Below are positions 40,311 to 44,033 of a stretch of DNA of 44,033 nt, piece by piece. How positions within the stretch are numbered: the stretch's first letter is position 1; the number at the start of each line of letters is the position of its first letter. This stretch comes from a virus. The notes under the pieces are model-generated. The model saw only the letters and a list, made by a program, of their open reading frames with translations, did not search any database and was not told where the DNA came from. The stretch spans positions 1 through 44,033 of IMG/VR virus record IMGVR_UViG_3300017697_000027; one strand, written 5' to 3'. The translations under genes were made by a program, and so were the position numbers.

Positions 40311-43211
40311 ATGGCAACTTACGAAAAAGACTTTATTGTAAAAAATGGCCTTCAAATTGGAGGCTCAATTGTACCAGACGATGACGAAACATATGACTTG
40401 GGTACGCCTACGAAAAAATTTAGAGACCTATATCTAAGTGCTGGTACAATTTATCTTGGGAACCTAGTTCTTAAAGATAATGGTGATGGTACAATGGCAA
40501 CATATGAATCAGATGGTGTTACTGCGGCGTCTGTTCAAGCTAACGCTGTTGATATTGACTACGATAATAGCACATCTGGATTAACTGCAACCAATGTTAA
40601 AGCAGCTCTTGATGAAATCATTTCTAATGACGAAACAGTAGTAAAAAATCTTTTAAATGGTAACTTAGACGGAAACATTATTCCTTCTGCAGATGTTACT
40701 TATGACCTTGGTTCTCCAACCAAGCAGTGGAAAGATATTTATGTAGGTCCAGGTTCTTTGTATCTAAATGGTACTAAAGTACTTGAAGATGATGCGGGAA
40801 CTCTTAAATTCCATGCGGATCCATCTCAATCTCTATCTATTGAAACATCTACAACTGGTTCAACATCAATTGCAGGTGGCGCAGCTGTTAATATTACAAC
40901 TTCGGCTGCATCCGCAGATATTGCTCTTACACCAACAGGCGATATTGAGTTAAACGCAGATGTAGTAATTGGTGCAGGGCAAGCTCTTACAACATCAAAT
41001 GGTTCTGCTCTTACAGTAAATGCTAACCTAAACTTAGGTTCAAATACTATTACTGCTGCAGAATTTGTTGGCGACTTAGATGGTAACATTACAGCCTCAA
41101 GTGGTACAACAACTCTTAATAACCTTGTTATTGATGGTAACCTAACTGTTAGTGGTACAACAACTGTAGTTAATACAGAAACTATTAACTTAGCAGATAA
41201 TATTATTACACTAAATAATAATGCCACAGGCGCGCCAAGTGAAAATGCCGGTATTGAAGTAGAACGTGGTGATAGTTCTAATGTTACTTTACGTTGGAAC
41301 GAAGCTAATGATGAATGGGAAGCTACACTCGATGGCTTAAACTATAAAACCATTCTATTAGATGGCGACACCGCGGGTACTGCAACTACATTAGAAACAG
41401 CTCGTAATATTGGTGGTGTTTCCTTTGATGGTTCTGCTGATATTGATCTTCCAGGTGTTAGTACAACTGGTAACCAAAACACATCTGGTAATGCAGCAAC
41501 AGCAACACTGGCAGCTGCAGCTACTGCTCTTGAAACGGCAAGAACAATTGCTTTAGCGGGTGACGTATCTGGCTCGGCATCATTTGATGGTACAGGTAAT
41601 GTTTCAATTACAACAACTATTGCTGATGATTCTCATAATCATACAATTGCAAATGTTGATGGTCTACGAACTGCACTAGATGCAGGATTTGTTTCTGCTT
41701 CAGCAAGTAATGATACAATCACATTTACAACTGCTGGTGGTACAACATCTTCAGTAAGTATCTCAGACGCTGTTCTTTCAACAGAAGCTGTACAAGATGT
41801 TGTTGGCGGAATGGTTGCAAGCAATAGCGAAACTGGTATTACTGTAACATATGATGACACAAATGGTAAACTAGACTTTGCTGTTAGCACACTAAACCAA
41901 GATACATCTGGTAATGCAGCTACTGCAACTGCTCTTGAAACGGCAAGAACAATCGCTCTAAGCGGTGATGTTTCTGGCTCAGTATCATTTGATGGTACAG
42001 CTAATGCTACAATTACAGCAACTATTGCTGATGATTCGCATAATCATACTGTTGCAAATGTTGATGGTCTACAAACTGCTTTAGACGCTAAAGCTCCTTT
42101 AGCTAGCCCAGCTCTAACTGGTACTCCAACTGCTCCAACTGCGACCGCGGGAACAAATACCACACAAGTTGCTACAACAGCATTTGTTGGTACTGCAGTT
42201 GCTAATTTAGTTGATTCATCTCCAGGTACGTTAGATACACTGAATGAACTTGCTGCGGCATTAGGTGACGATCCTAACTTTGCAACATCTGTTTCTACAT
42301 CAATTGGCACTAAGCTCGACGCATCCCATGATATGTCATTAACATTAAATGGTGATGTATCCGGTTCGGCTACATTTACTAATATGGCAAATGCTACATT
42401 AACAGTAACTGTCGCTGATGATTCACATAATCATACAGTAGCTAATGTTGATGGATTAGCAACATGTCTATCAGGTAAAGCTCCAACAAATGGTAGTTAT
42501 GCAAATAACTGGCAAGCAAATTGTCTTTGTGCTGATGTTTGTGTTAAGTCACCAGTTGTTTGTGCTGACTCTTGGCTTACAGTAGGTGGTAGATGTATCT
42601 GTAACTCAGCAGGTGAGTATGGTTCTATCTCTGTTGTAGGCGGTGACAATATCTGGCCTGGATATAGTATTGAAAACCATACTGTCTTTATGGCAAATGG
42701 TGCTGATATGGGGCTTTATAATGACAGCACAAATGAATGGTATTTAAAAGGTACATGTAATGGTGATGTGTGTCTATTTCATAATGGCTCTAGTAGAATC
42801 CAAACTACATCATATGGTGGCTATACAGCAGGATGCCATTGTGCACCTAACTGTATGAAAGCATGCATAATGTGTGGTGTTTCAGCTGTTAGAACAGCTA
42901 CAGTTTGTGCAACTGATATTAACTCTACATCAGATATGAGATGTAAAACTAATATTCAAACTATCGATAGTGCTGCATCTAAAGTTGGCCAATTGCGTGG
43001 TGTTAACTTTGACTGGAAAGATTCTGGCAAAAAATCTATGGGTGTAATTGCTCAAGAAGTTGAAGAAGTTTTACCAGAAGTTGTTGTTACAGACGATGAA
43101 GGTATGAAAAAAGTTAACTATCAAGCAATGGTTGGTGTACTAATTGAAGCTGTAAAAGACTTACAGGCAAGATTAGATGAGCACGAATCAAAATGTTCAT
43201 GTGAAAAGTAG
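40311..43211 (+). CDS. Tail fibre with Cys-rich tip and S74 chaperone
   Basis: This encodes 966 residues. The N-terminus DFIVKNGLQIGGSIVPDDD with YDLGTPTKKFRDLYLSAGTI (repeated as YDLGSPTKQWKDIYVGPGSL) is a known marine fibre module. Middle parts hold NTETINLADNIITLNNNATG with ENAGIEVERG, and three copies of a SGDVSGS.SFDG..N.....ADDSHNHT.ANVDGL unit. The first 700 or so residues have no cysteine. Residues about 715-890 contain most of 18 Cys (NCLCADVC, GRCIC, GCHCAPNCMKACIMC). Residues about 870-966 are a Peptidase_S74 domain (TSDMRCKTNI, MGVIAQEVEEVLPEVV, ending CSCEK) with the Ser-Asp cleavage pair intact. It is a probable receptor-binding distal fibre. Confidence 0.85.
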   Translation: MATYEKDFIVKNGLQIGGSIVPDDDETYDLGTPTKKFRDLYLSAGTIYLGNLVLKDNGDGTMATYESDGVTAASVQANAVDIDYDNSTSGLTATNVKAALDEIISNDETVVKNLLNGNLDGNIIPSADVTYDLGSPTKQWKDIYVGPGSLYLNGTKVLEDDAGTLKFHADPSQSLSIETSTTGSTSIAGGAAVNITTSAASADIALTPTGDIELNADVVIGAGQALTTSNGSALTVNANLNLGSNTITAAEFVGDLDGNITASSGTTTLNNLVIDGNLTVSGTTTVVNTETINLADNIITLNNNATGAPSENAGIEVERGDSSNVTLRWNEANDEWEATLDGLNYKTILLDGDTAGTATTLETARNIGGVSFDGSADIDLPGVSTTGNQNTSGNAATATLAAAATALETARTIALAGDVSGSASFDGTGNVSITTTIADDSHNHTIANVDGLRTALDAGFVSASASNDTITFTTAGGTTSSVSISDAVLSTEAVQDVVGGMVASNSETGITVTYDDTNGKLDFAVSTLNQDTSGNAATATALETARTIALSGDVSGSVSFDGTANATITATIADDSHNHTVANVDGLQTALDAKAPLASPALTGTPTAPTATAGTNTTQVATTAFVGTAVANLVDSSPGTLDTLNELAAALGDDPNFATSVSTSIGTKLDASHDMSLTLNGDVSGSATFTNMANATLTVTVADDSHNHTVANVDGLATCLSGKAPTNGSYANNWQANCLCADVCVKSPVVCADSWLTVGGRCICNSAGEYGSISVVGGDNIWPGYSIENHTVFMANGADMGLYNDSTNEWYLKGTCNGDVCLFHNGSSRIQTTSYGGYTAGCHCAPNCMKACIMCGVSAVRTATVCATDINSTSDMRCKTNIQTIDSAASKVGQLRGVNFDWKDSGKKSMGVIAQEVEEVLPEVVVTDDEGMKKVNYQAMVGVLIEAVKDLQARLDEHESKCSCEK

Positions 43212-43219
43212 TATAAATA
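43212..43219 (+). promoter_or_regulatory. Late promoter box TATAAATA before the neck genes
   Basis: This perfect late box starts one base after the fibre stop. The predicted start near 43225 gives a leader of about 29 bases to the gp13 ATG. Confidence 0.74.
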
Positions 43220-43253
43220 ATATAAAATATTACAACTATTAGGATGTTAAAAT

Positions 43254-44003
43254 ATGGCGAATCCAAGTACAAGGCAAGAATTAATAGATTATGCACTAAG
43301 GCGCTTGGGTTCGCCTGTCATCGAAATTAATGTAGATGATGACCAAATAGAAGATCGTGTGGATGATACTCTTCAATTCTATCAAGAGTATCATTCAGAC
43401 GCTACTATGAGAGTCTATTTGAAACATCAAATAACAGCAGATGATGTTTCAAATGGATATATCACACTAAACGATACTATATTAAATGTTAAGAGAGTAT
43501 TTCCAATTGGAGATTCTCAATCATCAATTAATATGTTTTCAGTTAAATACCAATTACACTTAAATGATATTTATGATTTGTCATATATTGGCGATTTAAT
43601 GTACTATGAAATGGTACAGCAATATGTTTCTCTTTTAGATATGAAATTAAATGGAAGTGGAGAGCATGTTAGATGGAATCGTCATATGAATCAACTTCAT
43701 TTAGATGTAAATTGGGAATCAGACATTAGTGAAGGAAATTATATTATTGTTGAAGCAATGCGAATTGTAGATCCTTCAACGTACTCTGATGTCTATAATG
43801 ATATGTTTCTCAAGCAATACTTAACGGCTCTTATTAAACAGCAATGGGGTGCTAACCTTATTAAGTTTGAAGGTATGCAACTTCCTGGTGGTGTTACACT
43901 AAATGGTAGACAATTATTTGATGATGCTACTGAAGAGATTAGGCAAATTAGAGAACAAATGCAATTAAATTATGAAATGCCTGTTGATTTTTATGTAGGA
44001 TAA
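43254..44003 (+). CDS. gp13: gp13 neck protein
   Basis: This encodes 249 residues (T4 gp13 has 309). The start NPSTRQELIDYALRRLGSPV with EINVDDDQIEDRVDDTLQFY, a WNRHMNQLHLDVNW core, and the helix-rich C-terminus (MFLKQYLTALIKQQWGANLI, then LNGRQLFDDATEEIRQIREQM) are diagnostic. With gp14 it forms the neck collar that closes the portal after packaging and joins the tail. It is preceded by a late promoter and followed 4 bases later by gp14. Confidence 0.95.
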   Translation: MANPSTRQELIDYALRRLGSPVIEINVDDDQIEDRVDDTLQFYQEYHSDATMRVYLKHQITADDVSNGYITLNDTILNVKRVFPIGDSQSSINMFSVKYQLHLNDIYDLSYIGDLMYYEMVQQYVSLLDMKLNGSGEHVRWNRHMNQLHLDVNWESDISEGNYIIVEAMRIVDPSTYSDVYNDMFLKQYLTALIKQQWGANLIKFEGMQLPGGVTLNGRQLFDDATEEIRQIREQMQLNYEMPVDFYVG

Positions 44004-44007
44004 TGAG

Positions 44008-44033
44008 ATGGCAACAAATGTATATTTCAGCCA
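44008..44033 (+). CDS. gp14: gp14 neck protein, N-terminal fragment
   Basis: Only the first eight codons are present (MATNVYFS); the window ends inside the gene. This N-terminus and the position directly after gp13, with a GAG-type Shine-Dalgarno, match gp14 of marine T4-like phages. gp14 completes the neck with gp13. Confidence 0.75.

Overview
This window is the tail and baseplate region of a T4-like contractile-tailed phage (Caudoviricetes). It is AT-rich, roughly one third G+C by eye. The order and sequence of the T4-type structural genes (4, 54, 26 on the minus strand; 48, 53, 27, 5, PAAR, 25, 6, 8, 13 and the start of 14 on the plus strand), repeated late-promoter boxes (TATAAATA) and tight gene packing make a phage genome nearly certain. 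The fibre modules, the very long baseplate-proximal protein and the small adaptor proteins resemble marine T4-like phages (cyanophage/pelagiphage type). The host cannot be read from the DNA. A phage-encoded ADP-heptose pathway points to a Gram-negative host with heptose-containing surface glycans.

Layout. (1) 1-4673, minus strand: gp4 head completion, a gp2-position structural protein, gp54-like tube initiator, gp26-like chaperone, a short overlapping ORF in the gp51 position that appears to be reached by a -1 frameshift, then a tape-measure-like protein running off the left edge. (2) 4674-4725: divergent late promoter region. (3) 4726-24796, plus strand: baseplate genes gp48-gp53-gp27-gp5-PAAR-gp25-gp6-wedge protein-small fibre-like protein-gp8-2368-residue DUF4815-type protein, mostly overlapping or a few bases apart. 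(4) 24796-29853: coiled-coil protein, an S74-chaperone tail fibre, a 72-residue adaptor and a remarkable 1188-residue fibre with about 130 cysteines. (5) 29973-35993: a carbohydrate island. A GT9-type glycosyltransferase and a NodU/CmcH-type carbamoyltransferase lie on the plus strand. They converge on a five-gene, fully overlapping minus-strand operon (heptose kinase, adenylyltransferase, cupin, GmhB phosphatase, HldD epimerase). (6) 36117-43211: two small adaptor proteins and three further fibre-type proteins, the last with a cysteine-rich tip and S74 domain. (7) 43254-end: neck genes gp13 and gp14 (partial).

How it works together. The baseplate hub carries two different predicted peptidoglycan hydrolases, a lysozyme/transglycosylase-like domain on gp27 and an M15 peptidase domain on gp5, in place of T4's central gp5 lysozyme. 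The fibre clusters share exchangeable modules and flank the heptose island. The island encodes four steps from D-glycero-D-manno-heptose-7-phosphate to ADP-L-glycero-D-manno-heptose, plus a candidate transferase and a carbamoyltransferase. It could remodel the host inner-core LPS during infection or decorate the adjacent fibres. No gene-free stretch exceeds 300 bases; the longest, about 110-125 bases, hold promoters, terminators and palindromes. No tRNA, CRISPR, insertion sequence or attachment site was recognised.
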